DNA of 64,000 nucleotides, taken from assembly GCA_963662605.1 (NCBI GenBank), contig OY759785.1, forward strand, positions 2,418,001 through 2,482,000, in the 5' to 3' direction. The DNA comes from G963662605 sp963662605. Lineage in GTDB: Bacteria > Bacteroidota > Ignavibacteria > Ignavibacteriales > Ignavibacteriaceae. The notes beneath the pieces are model-generated. The model did not search any database. It saw nothing but the letters and a program-made list of their open reading frames with translations, and was not told where the DNA came from. The stretch's first letter is position 1. Every line of letters starts with the position of its first letter. The position numbers and the translations under genes were made by a program. Shown in pieces: positions 17,785 to 26,609 of the stretch.

Positions 17785-18278
17785 CTTTTCAACGCCTCGC
17801 TGATTCTTTTACGTGATTCATAAATGTTTTGCTGGATTTCTTCAACGTCTAATTCCGGTAAAAGATCATGAATCTCTTCAAAACTGTAATTTTGCATATC
17901 ACGCAAAATCAGGAGCAATCGTTCGGCAAATGAAAGATCCCGTAAAATCCGGTCAAACTGACTTAATACCAAAGTAGTTTCCTTGACCTCTTCCGGAATT
18001 TCATCATTCCTGTACATCGCAAGAATAGTGTTTATCGCGATGCCCTGAAACCACACTAGCAGCGAGCTGTTCATCCGAACTTGGGCAATATTTTTCCAAC
18101 CGAAATCAAACACTTCCTGAGCAACTCTGTTGGCGGCGGATTCAGAGTTAAGAATCCTGAAAATCAATCCATAGACATTGGGCATATACAATGTGATTAT
18201 CTGTATATACACTTTGAAGTTGCCGCTCTTAGCAGAGGCAATCAGATTGCTGATATATTTACTATTCTCGTCTAACAA
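17781..18278 (-). CDS. ECF-like RNA polymerase sigma-70 family factor
   Basis: 165-residue protein with the two-domain layout of ECF sigma factors. The region 2-like block is at about 20-85 (FKVYIQIITLYMPNVYGLIFRIL, then FDFGWKNIAQVRM). The region 4-like helix-turn-helix is at about 110-165 (LSFAERLLLILRDMQNYSFEEI, then VEEIQQNIYESRKRISEAL), matching the usual L-P-x-x-x-R-x-x-x-x-L-R logic only loosely. Translation seems to start at TTG. It is co-transcribed with the putative anti-sigma gene and sits 20 bp after the long GH13 gene. The divergent sequence leaves its target promoters unknown. Confidence 0.75.
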   Translation of the reverse strand: MLDENSKYISNLIASAKSGNFKVYIQIITLYMPNVYGLIFRILNSESAANRVAQEVFDFGWKNIAQVRMNSSLLVWFQGIAINTILAMYRNDEIPEEVKETTLVLSQFDRILRDLSFAERLLLILRDMQNYSFEEIHDLLPELDVEEIQQNIYESRKRISEALKR

Positions 18279-18298
18279 TTTCTGTTTTGACCTGATTT

Positions 18299-21200
18299 TT
18301 ATTTACTTTTTTTCTTAGTAACCTTTTTCACGGTTTTCTTTTTAACTGCCGTGACGGTTTTCTTTTTTACTACCTTCACAGCTTTAGACGTACTTTTTTT
18401 CTCTGAAGCTGCTACTTTTTTCGCCGGTGCTTTCTTTTTTGCTGCCGGTTTCTTCTCTGTCGCGATGTTCATCGCACTCAGAAAGATGTTCAATTTATAG
18501 TCGGATTCATTTGCTAACTGCACTAACGAATCCAATTCCAGAGAACTATTTTTCCAAGATTCGGTGGTTGCGCGAAGCGAGAAAAACTTTAGAATTTTTT
18601 CTTTTTCCGTTATAATGGACACACCGTGCAATGCTTTCCAGGCACGTTCAAACTGTTTCGTAAAGAATATCCACTTTAAGAGCGATTCGAATTTCTCTTT
18701 ATTGTAATATACTATATTCTGATAAACATTATACCCGATAAATTGACGAATCCATTCGTTCGCAATTAAGGACGTAATCTTTTCCCGAACGAGTTCTTCT
18801 TTTACGTCTTTTGAAGTTCCAAGTTCAAACTTATAGGAGTCCGATAATAGAATACCTAATAAGTCAAATTCCTGTTTAATAAGATCGTAATTATCTCCGA
18901 GGCGAATAAGGCTCTGCCACATTGCTCTGGAGAGTTGCAATTCATTGTACAAAGCCAGCAGGTTGATTTCATTGTTCTGCGGCTTAACAGAGACTAATAT
19001 CCTCCTGATGAAAAGGAAGATTACAATCAGGTTCTTGAAAGCCGGTGCTTTTTTAACATCCGAGAATAAGGAAATATCCAATGTAACTTTTTTCCTGTCT
19101 CTCGTTATTCCTTTCTCACATAAAAGTTGAACCTGATTATAGATATTATTAAGAACATAAATATCTTTTCTTAAACCTGAAACGATGCTGCCGGGTTCTT
19201 CTAATGCGTAACCCAGATCGCGCAACTCGTTAATAACCGTTAGAACTTTGCCAACGATAAATTGAGACAATACGGGTAAAATAACAGCTTTTTCACCATT
19301 AAAGCCCGAAGCCAAACGTAGTTCTTCCATATTTGTACTATTGAAAACATCTTCAATCGCAATATGGAGCGGGCCGGTCTTCAATTCAACAACAGCATTA
19401 TCAATTGAAGGCACACCCTTGCCATCAAGAATTTCATACAATTTCAAATAATAACCGGAATCATCTTTAATATCCCGGAACTGCCACATGACTTTGTATT
19501 CGTATCCGGATAAATATGTCGAAAAACCTGATGTAAAAATGTCGGTGGCCTTCAACAAATATTCCAGTTTAGTCCGGATATCCTGACATATGTAAAACAG
19601 GTTTTCTTCATTGCGCAACCCTAACGTAGAACCGAGGTTTGAATATGACAACTCAGTATTGTCCTGATTCTGAGCATCCCCATACCGTTTGCCGGTGGTA
19701 TGATGAATTTTTCCGTTTGTCTGTTCATAGGAGTTATTGTATAACACAAGAACTTTCTCGTGATCGGTCCCATTCGTAAATGCTAACACGTTTTGATTAG
19801 CGGAATTACCGTTAACAACAAAATCGAAAAACCAAAAATTATCCGTACCGCTGAATAAATACCGTTTTGCAATCACCGGGAATATCTCATTCTTATGTCT
19901 TTCCACGAGCCAATTATCCGGCATTTCGTCGTAGTAAGCACGTTGATATTCCATCCCGTATTTTTCGGTAAAGCCTTCAATCTGTCCATGAGCAAGCATT
20001 GGCAGGCCGGGTAAAGTAACAAGCATTGAACAGACACCGAAATACTTATCGCCCTTACCGAATTGATTGATCGCTGTTTCTTCATCCGGATTACTCATGA
20101 AGTTAACATAGCGTTTCAAGATTTCGGGATTGAATTCAAGTGTGCTCTGTATGAGCTCCCGGTATTTTGCATTCTCTTCTTTCATAAACATATGCATGAA
20201 TGCACTATTATAAACACGATGCATACCAAGCGTCCGGACAAAATATCCCTCCATCAACCAGAAAGCTTCTGCCAACAGTAACGTATCCGGCATTTCCTGA
20301 TTTAATCTGTCCACGACTTCGCGCCAGAATTCATTGGGAATTACTTTATCAAACTCTTCCCTGCTTAACGCGTAGTCGGCACGGGAAGCAATTGCACCCG
20401 CGGTTCCCGGCTGTGGAAACCAAAGCCGCTGAAAGTGTTTTTTTGTTAAGGTCATTGCAGCATCAAAGCGGATTATCGGAAACATGCTCGCAACATGTTT
20501 AATCTGTTGGATAAGAGCTTCGCGTACTTCTGCTTTCAACAAGTTAAGCTGCGCCGTATCATTCCAAGGCATGTTTGTGCCGTCATTCCCATGATACAGA
20601 TATCTAACCCGACCATTTGATTTTTCAACTAATTGAAATACAACTGCGGCATCCTGCTTCGTGTAATACTTGTCTTCGATGCGAATTTCAAAGTGCCAAT
20701 CATCGGAAAGATCCGGCCCCGTAAATGAATACCCCGGGAAAGGAGGAGCATCTGCCTGAACAAAATAATCCGGATGTTCAAGCACCCATTTTGAGTAAAT
20801 ACCGGTATGGTTCGGCACCATATCACTTGCTAAACGGATTCCCCTTTGCCAGCAGCGATGTTTCAGGTTTTCATATGCGCTGTAACCGCCAAGAGCATAG
20901 GCAATATCATAATCATAGAGCGAATATGCAGAAGAAACTGCATCATGGTTACCGCAAAACTGTTTTACTTTTTGAGATGCAGTGCTTCGTTCCCAAACAC
21001 CGATAAGCCAAAGTGCCGTCAGATTCCATGATTGAAATGTATCCAGCTCTTCATCAGGAATCTCATCAAGAGTTTTTATAGTCCTGCCATATTTCTTTGA
21101 CAGCTGATCCATCCAGACAAAGGAATTCTTCGCGAGCATTACCACCTTAGGCATCCACTCAGTATCTTGAGTAAACTGAACCGTTTCGGCGTAATAATAA

Positions 21201-22177
21201 TTGGGGACTGTATCGGGATTTGCATTCTTACCCAAAGCCGCCATTCTCTCACGAAGCTCGCGGAGTTCATCGGCAGAGAGTGTTTTATATATCTGGACTT
21301 CCGGTGTTCCACCCTTAGCGCCATGCTGAGTAAACAACTTGGAATCCTCATAAATTAAATCCGTACCGCCGAGTATCTTCATAAGAAACGATTCAGGCAA
21401 TACGATTTTCCAATTAGCCAGGATAAATTTCAGCTGCATGTCAATATTATCCGGGTGCTCAAGAATCGGCTGTTTGAGAAAATTCATCAACTTCAGCGAA
21501 CCATCAAATACCGGAGATTCCTTCTCAAAGTACTTTTCTGTTTCCGCCAGAAACTTTTCGTAGACTTTCGTCTCTTTTAACGGTGCGTCATCAAAGAGTT
21601 CTTTGAGGCTGCTGAATGCCGGATTAAAGTTTTCCAGATGAAGAATGATAAGTTCTTCGAGTACAATTTCTTTGTTCGGCTTGATGCCGGTTGAGCGATT
21701 TAAATATTGTTCCGGGGTTTCTTCATTATTGTAAACAGATAAAGGTGGGAATTTCTGCACGAATTTCAGTAAAAGTTTCTGAATATCCTCAGAGCCTAAC
21801 GTGCCAGCAAGATGAGATAAAGCACGATTAAGAACACCCGGATTACGACTATTCTCATATTCACGAATAATAACATGATATACTTCGTGGTACAACGCTA
21901 ACGCATTGACGAGACCCGGTGTAATCTGGATTTTACTTTCAGATTTTCTCACGCTATTAATTTTTTCCGTGAGAACTCTCGCCTGTGCAAAGTTTGCAAT
22001 AATAACATTGCCCAGAGTTGAAAAGAAACTACTGTCAATATTATATTTTTGTCTTGCTTCAAGCGAAAAATGGAAATGGTATTCAACAGCATTTCCGCTG
22101 TTCACGCCGCATGTAACCTGAAACATAAAAGCTCCGTTATTCTCGTTTAAGTGAAATCGCAAAAATTCAGAATTCAT
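18299..22177 (-). CDS. Very long GH13 alpha-amylase-family protein with a Lys-rich tail
   Basis: 1292-residue cytoplasmic protein (no signal peptide; numbering from the ATG at 22177; an in-frame TTG at 22207 would add 10). Residues 1-320 match nothing I recognise and include HEVYH at 97-101. A GH13 TIM barrel follows: region I DMVPNH (452-457), region II RFDAAM with candidate nucleophile D572, region III AEAFW with acid/base E637, region IV FMSNPDEE with D698. The usual region IV is NHD; here the His is Pro. A large C-terminal helical region ends in about 52 residues with 23 Lys and repeated AKK/KKKT units. It lies 23 bp after nfnB. Probable role: cytoplasmic alpha-glucan metabolism; the exact reaction is unknown. 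Confidence 0.85.
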   Translation of the reverse strand: MNSEFLRFHLNENNGAFMFQVTCGVNSGNAVEYHFHFSLEARQKYNIDSSFFSTLGNVIIANFAQARVLTEKINSVRKSESKIQITPGLVNALALYHEVYHVIIREYENSRNPGVLNRALSHLAGTLGSEDIQKLLLKFVQKFPPLSVYNNEETPEQYLNRSTGIKPNKEIVLEELIILHLENFNPAFSSLKELFDDAPLKETKVYEKFLAETEKYFEKESPVFDGSLKLMNFLKQPILEHPDNIDMQLKFILANWKIVLPESFLMKILGGTDLIYEDSKLFTQHGAKGGTPEVQIYKTLSADELRELRERMAALGKNANPDTVPNYYYAETVQFTQDTEWMPKVVMLAKNSFVWMDQLSKKYGRTIKTLDEIPDEELDTFQSWNLTALWLIGVWERSTASQKVKQFCGNHDAVSSAYSLYDYDIAYALGGYSAYENLKHRCWQRGIRLASDMVPNHTGIYSKWVLEHPDYFVQADAPPFPGYSFTGPDLSDDWHFEIRIEDKYYTKQDAAVVFQLVEKSNGRVRYLYHGNDGTNMPWNDTAQLNLLKAEVREALIQQIKHVASMFPIIRFDAAMTLTKKHFQRLWFPQPGTAGAIASRADYALSREEFDKVIPNEFWREVVDRLNQEMPDTLLLAEAFWLMEGYFVRTLGMHRVYNSAFMHMFMKEENAKYRELIQSTLEFNPEILKRYVNFMSNPDEETAINQFGKGDKYFGVCSMLVTLPGLPMLAHGQIEGFTEKYGMEYQRAYYDEMPDNWLVERHKNEIFPVIAKRYLFSGTDNFWFFDFVVNGNSANQNVLAFTNGTDHEKVLVLYNNSYEQTNGKIHHTTGKRYGDAQNQDNTELSYSNLGSTLGLRNEENLFYICQDIRTKLEYLLKATDIFTSGFSTYLSGYEYKVMWQFRDIKDDSGYYLKLYEILDGKGVPSIDNAVVELKTGPLHIAIEDVFNSTNMEELRLASGFNGEKAVILPVLSQFIVGKVLTVINELRDLGYALEEPGSIVSGLRKDIYVLNNIYNQVQLLCEKGITRDRKKVTLDISLFSDVKKAPAFKNLIVIFLFIRRILVSVKPQNNEINLLALYNELQLSRAMWQSLIRLGDNYDLIKQEFDLLGILLSDSYKFELGTSKDVKEELVREKITSLIANEWIRQFIGYNVYQNIVYYNKEKFESLLKWIFFTKQFERAWKALHGVSIITEKEKILKFFSLRATTESWKNSSLELDSLVQLANESDYKLNIFLSAMNIATEKKPAAKKKAPAKKVAASEKKSTSKAVKVVKKKTVTAVKKKTVKKVTKKKSK

Positions 22178-22200
22178 TCTACTCAACGTCCGAAAGATTT

Positions 22201-23631
22201 TTACCAAATTTCCGTGTTTGCCAAATACTCATTAATGGCTTTGGCAGCAGTTCTGCCGGCCCCCATCGCCAAAATTACAGTAGCGCCGCCGGATACAATA
22301 TCACCACCGGCAAAGACACCTTTTTTAGAAGTCTTCATTGTTGCGGGGTCAACAACAATATTTCCCCACTTCGTATAGGTCAAGTCCGGTGTCGTCTTCT
22401 GTATTATCGGGTTTGATCCGTTTCCGATTGCAACTACGGTCATTTGAATAGGCATTTCATATTCAGAACCCGGAATTGGAACCGGCCGTCTTCTGCCGGA
22501 AGCATCAGGCTCACCAAGTTCCATTTTCTGCAATTTAACGCCTGTCAGCCATCCGTTTGCATCACCTAAAAACTCAAGTGGATTTGTCAAAAAGATGAAT
22601 TCAATGCCTTCCTGTTTCGCATGGTGAACTTCTTCCAATCGTGCAGGCATTTCAACTTCGGATCTGCGATAAATAATACAGGCTCTGTTTGCACCTAATC
22701 TTTTTGCAGTTCTTACAGCATCCATTGCCGTATTACCGCCGCCGAAGACTGCGACATCTTTACCGCGACAATCGAATACAGGAGTATCGAATTCAGGGAA
22801 ACGGTATGCTTTCATCAAATTTACTCTGGTCAAGAATTCATTTGCCGAATAAACACCGTTAAGGTTTTCGCCCGGAATATTCATAAAATACGGAAGCCCG
22901 GCACCAACGGCAACGAAAACCGCATCATAATTTTCATCATTCATCAACTCTTCAATCGAATCCGTCAGACCGATTACAGAATTGGTCTTGAACTCAACAC
23001 CTAATTTTTTGAGGGCATCAACTTCAACTGCAACAATTTCTTTCGGGAGTCTGAACTCTGGAATGCCATATATCAGCACGCCGCCCAATTCATGCAGCGC
23101 CTCAAATACCGTAACTTCGTGACCCGCCTGAATAAGATCAGCCGCGCAACTTAGACCCGCTGGACCGCTGCCGACGACCGCAACCTTTTTACCTGTTTTT
23201 TCTTTTATCCGGGGAAGTCTGATTCCGACATTATCTCTTTCATAGTCGGCGACAAATCTTTCCAATCTGCCGATTGCGATTGGTTCATTCTTTATACCGA
23301 CAATACATTTCATTTCGCATTGCTCTTCCTGCGGACAGACACGACCGCATACAGCCGGCAAAACGTTATCTTCTTTGATCTTTGCTGCCGCGCCGAGAAA
23401 ATCTCCCTGAGCGACCAGATCAATAAAATCTTTAATTTTAACTCCAACGGGGCATCCGGTAACGCAAACCGGCTTAGGGCATTGCAGACAGCGTAATGCC
23501 TCCATCTTTGCTAATTCTTCTGTATATCCTAAATTAACTTCAATAAAATTTTGTGCACGTAAGACAGCATCTTGTTCAGGCATCCCCTGACGTGGTATTT
23601 TCATTCTGTCTTTTTTACTAATCTCTGGCAT
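22201..23631 (-). CDS. nfnB: NfnB/GltD-like NADPH flavoenzyme subunit
   Basis: 476-residue flavoprotein of the glutamate synthase small-subunit/sulfide dehydrogenase family. The N-terminus has eight Cys for two [4Fe-4S] clusters (CLQCPKPVCVTGC, then CGRVCPQEEQCEMKC). A FAD-binding Rossmann motif (VVGSGPAGLSCAADL) and an NADP-binding motif (VFGGGNTAMDAVRTAKRLG) follow, and GDIVSGG lies near the C-terminus. With the adjacent nfnA gene 32 bp upstream, it fits the electron-bifurcating NADH-dependent reduced ferredoxin:NADP+ oxidoreductase, in which this subunit handles NADPH and ferredoxin. No large glutamate synthase subunit gene is nearby, which argues against a GltD role. Confidence 0.88.
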   Translation of the reverse strand: MPEISKKDRMKIPRQGMPEQDAVLRAQNFIEVNLGYTEELAKMEALRCLQCPKPVCVTGCPVGVKIKDFIDLVAQGDFLGAAAKIKEDNVLPAVCGRVCPQEEQCEMKCIVGIKNEPIAIGRLERFVADYERDNVGIRLPRIKEKTGKKVAVVGSGPAGLSCAADLIQAGHEVTVFEALHELGGVLIYGIPEFRLPKEIVAVEVDALKKLGVEFKTNSVIGLTDSIEELMNDENYDAVFVAVGAGLPYFMNIPGENLNGVYSANEFLTRVNLMKAYRFPEFDTPVFDCRGKDVAVFGGGNTAMDAVRTAKRLGANRACIIYRRSEVEMPARLEEVHHAKQEGIEFIFLTNPLEFLGDANGWLTGVKLQKMELGEPDASGRRRPVPIPGSEYEMPIQMTVVAIGNGSNPIIQKTTPDLTYTKWGNIVVDPATMKTSKKGVFAGGDIVSGGATVILAMGAGRTAAKAINEYLANTEIW

Positions 23632-23663
23632 GATGAACGTTCTCCTGTTCGGTTTTCAATAGT

Positions 23664-24506
23664 TTATAATTTTGCATTATGTGTGGGACAAGCAAATTCT
23701 TCCAAAGCTGCTGTCTCAAATGTTTTGTATGTCCTGTTTCTTTTTTGCAGAATCTCAAAATCAACTTTATGAGCGTCGAATTCAGGTCCGTCAACGCACA
23801 CAAACACTGTTTTGTCATCTACAATAGCACGACATCCGCCACACATTCCTGTTCCGTCAACCATAACAGGATTTAAACTTACGACTGTTTTTATACCATA
23901 GGGACGGGTAACTTCCGCGATTGCTTTCATCATCGGAATAGGTCCGATAGCAAGTACAAAATCTATTTTCTTACCTGAGTTGATCAATTCTTTTAATTTA
24001 TCGGTTACAAATCCATGATACCCATAGGAGCCATCATCAGTGGTAATATAAAATTCATCGGAAATCGCGCTAATTTCTTTTTCAAGAAGTATCAGGTCTT
24101 TTGTTCTTGCGCCGTTGATTGAAATTGTATAATTCCCGGCTTTTTTAAGAGCAGCAGCCGTAGGATATGCAATTGCAGCACCAACTCCGCCGCCGATACT
24201 GACCGCGGTTCCGAAATTTTCGATGTGGGATTCCTGTCCGAGCGGACCCACAACATCTTGAAATGTATCGCCGGAATTAAGCTGATTAATTTCTTTTGTA
24301 GATTTTCCGATACCTTGAACAATTATGGAGATTGTTCCTTTTTCCAAATCTGCTTCTGCGATAGTTAAGGGTATTCTTTCGCCTTCGGCATGTGAACGTA
24401 CAATAACAAATTGCCCCGCCTTACGTTTCTTTGCAATCTTGGGTGCCTCAATTACAAATTTTTTAATATCCTGTGCAAGAAATTCTGCGTGAATAATTTT
24501 GTACAT
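23664..24506 (-). CDS. nfnA: NfnA/SudB-like ferredoxin-NAD(P)+ reductase subunit
   Basis: 280-residue FAD/NAD-binding protein of the dihydroorotate dehydrogenase electron-transfer subunit/sulfide dehydrogenase beta family. It has the FAD motif GERIPLTIAEAD, the NAD-binding SIGGGVGAAIAYPTAAALK, and a C-terminal [2Fe-2S] site (GTGMCGGCRAIVDDKTVFVC, which supplies three ligands, with a possible fourth from the GPEFD region). Paired with nfnB directly downstream it matches NfnAB, which couples NADH and ferredoxin oxidation to NADP+ reduction. PyrK is an alternative, but no pyrD gene is adjacent. Confidence 0.87.
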   Translation of the reverse strand: MYKIIHAEFLAQDIKKFVIEAPKIAKKRKAGQFVIVRSHAEGERIPLTIAEADLEKGTISIIVQGIGKSTKEINQLNSGDTFQDVVGPLGQESHIENFGTAVSIGGGVGAAIAYPTAAALKKAGNYTISINGARTKDLILLEKEISAISDEFYITTDDGSYGYHGFVTDKLKELINSGKKIDFVLAIGPIPMMKAIAEVTRPYGIKTVVSLNPVMVDGTGMCGGCRAIVDDKTVFVCVDGPEFDAHKVDFEILQKRNRTYKTFETAALEEFACPTHNAKL

Positions 24507-24544
24507 AGTAACCTTATTTTGTGTATTCGATAATTTCTAATTAT

Positions 24545-25666
24545 TTATTTTTCTAACTTTTCCGGATAAATTACATAGAACGTAGTGCCTCGTTCCTGGC
24601 TCGAAACAAACCCGGCTCTACCGCCCAGAAAATTTTCCGTTAAAAGCTTAATGCTGTATGTACCTAAGCCACGGTTGACACCTTTAGTTGAAAATGATCT
24701 CTGAAAAATTTTCAACTGTGATGATGCATCAATATAGGAAGCATTATGTACCACTAAAACCGTGTATGGACCAACTCTTCGTGCATTGATCAGAACATCA
24801 CCGCCGACCGGTGTGGCTTCGAGTGCATTTTTCACCATATTGCCAAGCACCCGTTGCAGTAATCTTTTATCAGAGGCAAATAAATAATCTTTTTCGGCGG
24901 ATACGATAATGTTCTTTTTATCGCACAACGGATGCCTTTTGTATGAACCCGCGATACTGGAAATAATGTCCCCGGAAGACAACATCTCGCTTAATACCTG
25001 CAATTGCCCTTGTTCAGCTAATGTGAGTTCCTGCTGCGCTTTGATCTCATCAATTAGCCGATCCGATAACTGAGTTAATAGCTTGAGCAGACTTTCATCG
25101 GCATCTTGAAAATTAATAATTTCCGTCAGTCCCTTAATTCCACCTGCGGTATTTAATATGTCGTGAAAGAAAATACGTTCAAGCATCAACCGTCTTTTCT
25201 CATCACCAATATCATGAAGGGTGAAGATGGTATACGGTTCGTTTTCAAATACCAACGGCACTGCCGATACTCTCAAATCCAATGATTCATTTTCTACCGT
25301 AGTAATCCGGCATTCTTCAACACATTGCACACCGTTGAGGCTGGATTTTATTGCTTTTGCCGCGCCGCATTCCGTACAGAATCTTGAGGTACCGCATCCC
25401 GAAGGCAACTCAAAAGCGTGTTCACATTTTAAAATTTCTCCAGGTCTTTGTCCGTATATATCCGAACGATGTTCGAGATTTAAATATTTCCTTAATAATT
25501 CGTTGGCAAATATTATTTGCCGTTGCGGATTGAGGATGAGGACAATGTCATTAATCGCATCGAGCAATGCAAACTTTTCTGTGAACTCTCCGAACAAGAT
25601 ATTCTGTTTGAATATCTCAGACTGAGGTAAACGGATATCGGGGCCAAACATTTTTTCCGGCATCAT
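24545..25666 (-). CDS. Orphan sensor histidine kinase with a Cys-rich PAS domain
   Basis: 373-residue cytoplasmic kinase without transmembrane helices. A PAS domain (about 30-155) contains an unusual cluster C-EHAFELPSGCGTSRFC-TEC followed by CVEEC, a plausible metal or Fe-S site. A HisKA-like H-box is at FFHDILNTAGGIKG, and HATPase_c motifs follow: N-box GNMVKNALEAT and G2 RGLGTYSIKLL. The D-box/G1 is reduced to VLVVHNAS. AGGAGA just upstream of the tandem ATG gives a good ribosome site overlapping the SDR stop. No response regulator is in the window. Its position directly before nfnAB suggests redox sensing, which is an inference. Confidence 0.85.
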   Translation of the reverse strand: MMPEKMFGPDIRLPQSEIFKQNILFGEFTEKFALLDAINDIVLILNPQRQIIFANELLRKYLNLEHRSDIYGQRPGEILKCEHAFELPSGCGTSRFCTECGAAKAIKSSLNGVQCVEECRITTVENESLDLRVSAVPLVFENEPYTIFTLHDIGDEKRRLMLERIFFHDILNTAGGIKGLTEIINFQDADESLLKLLTQLSDRLIDEIKAQQELTLAEQGQLQVLSEMLSSGDIISSIAGSYKRHPLCDKKNIIVSAEKDYLFASDKRLLQRVLGNMVKNALEATPVGGDVLINARRVGPYTVLVVHNASYIDASSQLKIFQRSFSTKGVNRGLGTYSIKLLTENFLGGRAGFVSSQERGTTFYVIYPEKLEK

Positions 25667-25672
25667 GGTCTC

Positions 25673-26449
25673 CTAAAAAACATTTTTTATTGCTCCCCCA
25701 TCAACCGGGATGGTGGTTCCGGTTATATAACCGGCTTCATCCGAAACGAGAAAATTAACCAGAGCAGCGATCTCTTCAGGCTTAGCCATTCGTTTCATCG
25801 GGATCATCTCAGTGGTAAGTGCTATCTCTTCCTCAACTGAAATGCCCTTATCCTTCGCCCGAATTTCCGCCAAATGTTTTACCCTGTCTGTCAGTGTATA
25901 ACCCGGAGCCACATTATTGATGGTGATATTATCCGCAGCTACCTGAATACTGAGTACCTTGGACATTGCACTTAAACCGGCTCTGAATGTTGTTGAGATA
26001 ATCAGGTTTTCGATATATTGCCGGACAGCCAATGAAGTAATGTTTATGATTCTACCCCACTTCTGAGCTTTCATGTAAGGCAGACTTGATTGCATCAAAA
26101 TCTGCGCACTAACCAGAATTTCCTGATACCCGTTTAACCAATCTTCTTCAGTGATGTTATCAAAATAACCCGCAGAAGGACCGCCGCAATTATTCACCAA
26201 GATGTGAATTGTTCCGTATAAATCAATTACCTTCCTGAAAAGTGATTTAACTTCAGCAGCTGAATGCAGGTCACATACAAAATACGGAACGGCAGTGTCA
26301 AATTCTTTCAAAAGCCTTTTGGCGGCATTACTCAGGTTTTCTTCATTGCTTGAAGAAATAACAACCGAGTATCCTTCCTTTACCAATCTTTGGGCAGTGG
26401 AATATCCGATACCTTTGCTTGCAGCAGTTACTAAAGCAATTTTATTCAT
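25673..26449 (-). CDS. SDR-family oxidoreductase lacking the usual catalytic Tyr
   Basis: 258-residue short-chain dehydrogenase/reductase with the NAD(P) motif TAASKGIGYS and the NNCGG strand. The catalytic Ser is visible (INITSLAV), but at the place of Y-x-x-x-K the sequence reads STTFRAGLSAMSKVL, with no Tyr four residues before the Lys. A subfamily of SDRs shares this TVRAG-type replacement, so the fold may be kept with altered catalysis. The C-terminus (ITGTTIPVDGGAI) is typical of FabG-like proteins. The substrate is unknown; it precedes the histidine kinase by 6 bp. Confidence 0.85.
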   Translation of the reverse strand: MNKIALVTAASKGIGYSTAQRLVKEGYSVVISSSNEENLSNAAKRLLKEFDTAVPYFVCDLHSAAEVKSLFRKVIDLYGTIHILVNNCGGPSAGYFDNITEEDWLNGYQEILVSAQILMQSSLPYMKAQKWGRIINITSLAVRQYIENLIISTTFRAGLSAMSKVLSIQVAADNITINNVAPGYTLTDRVKHLAEIRAKDKGISVEEEIALTTEMIPMKRMAKPEEIAALVNFLVSDEAGYITGTTIPVDGGAIKNVF

Positions 26450-26609
26450 ACTGAAAACGCCGCTTTTTGAAACATTCGGTCAAATCGTAGGGTTTTGATA
26501 GTTAAATCTAAATTATTACGGAAAAATAGGAATATTTAAAGAATTGCGCACAGGAAAAATATGGGTATTTTCGATAAAGCGAAGAAATTTACAGTTTCCT
26601 GAATGTAGG

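Noticed and set aside
21875..21889. HEVYH (HExxH) in the N-terminal part of the long GH13
   Set aside because: Single short motif with no third ligand context; probably chance and not a metalloprotease.
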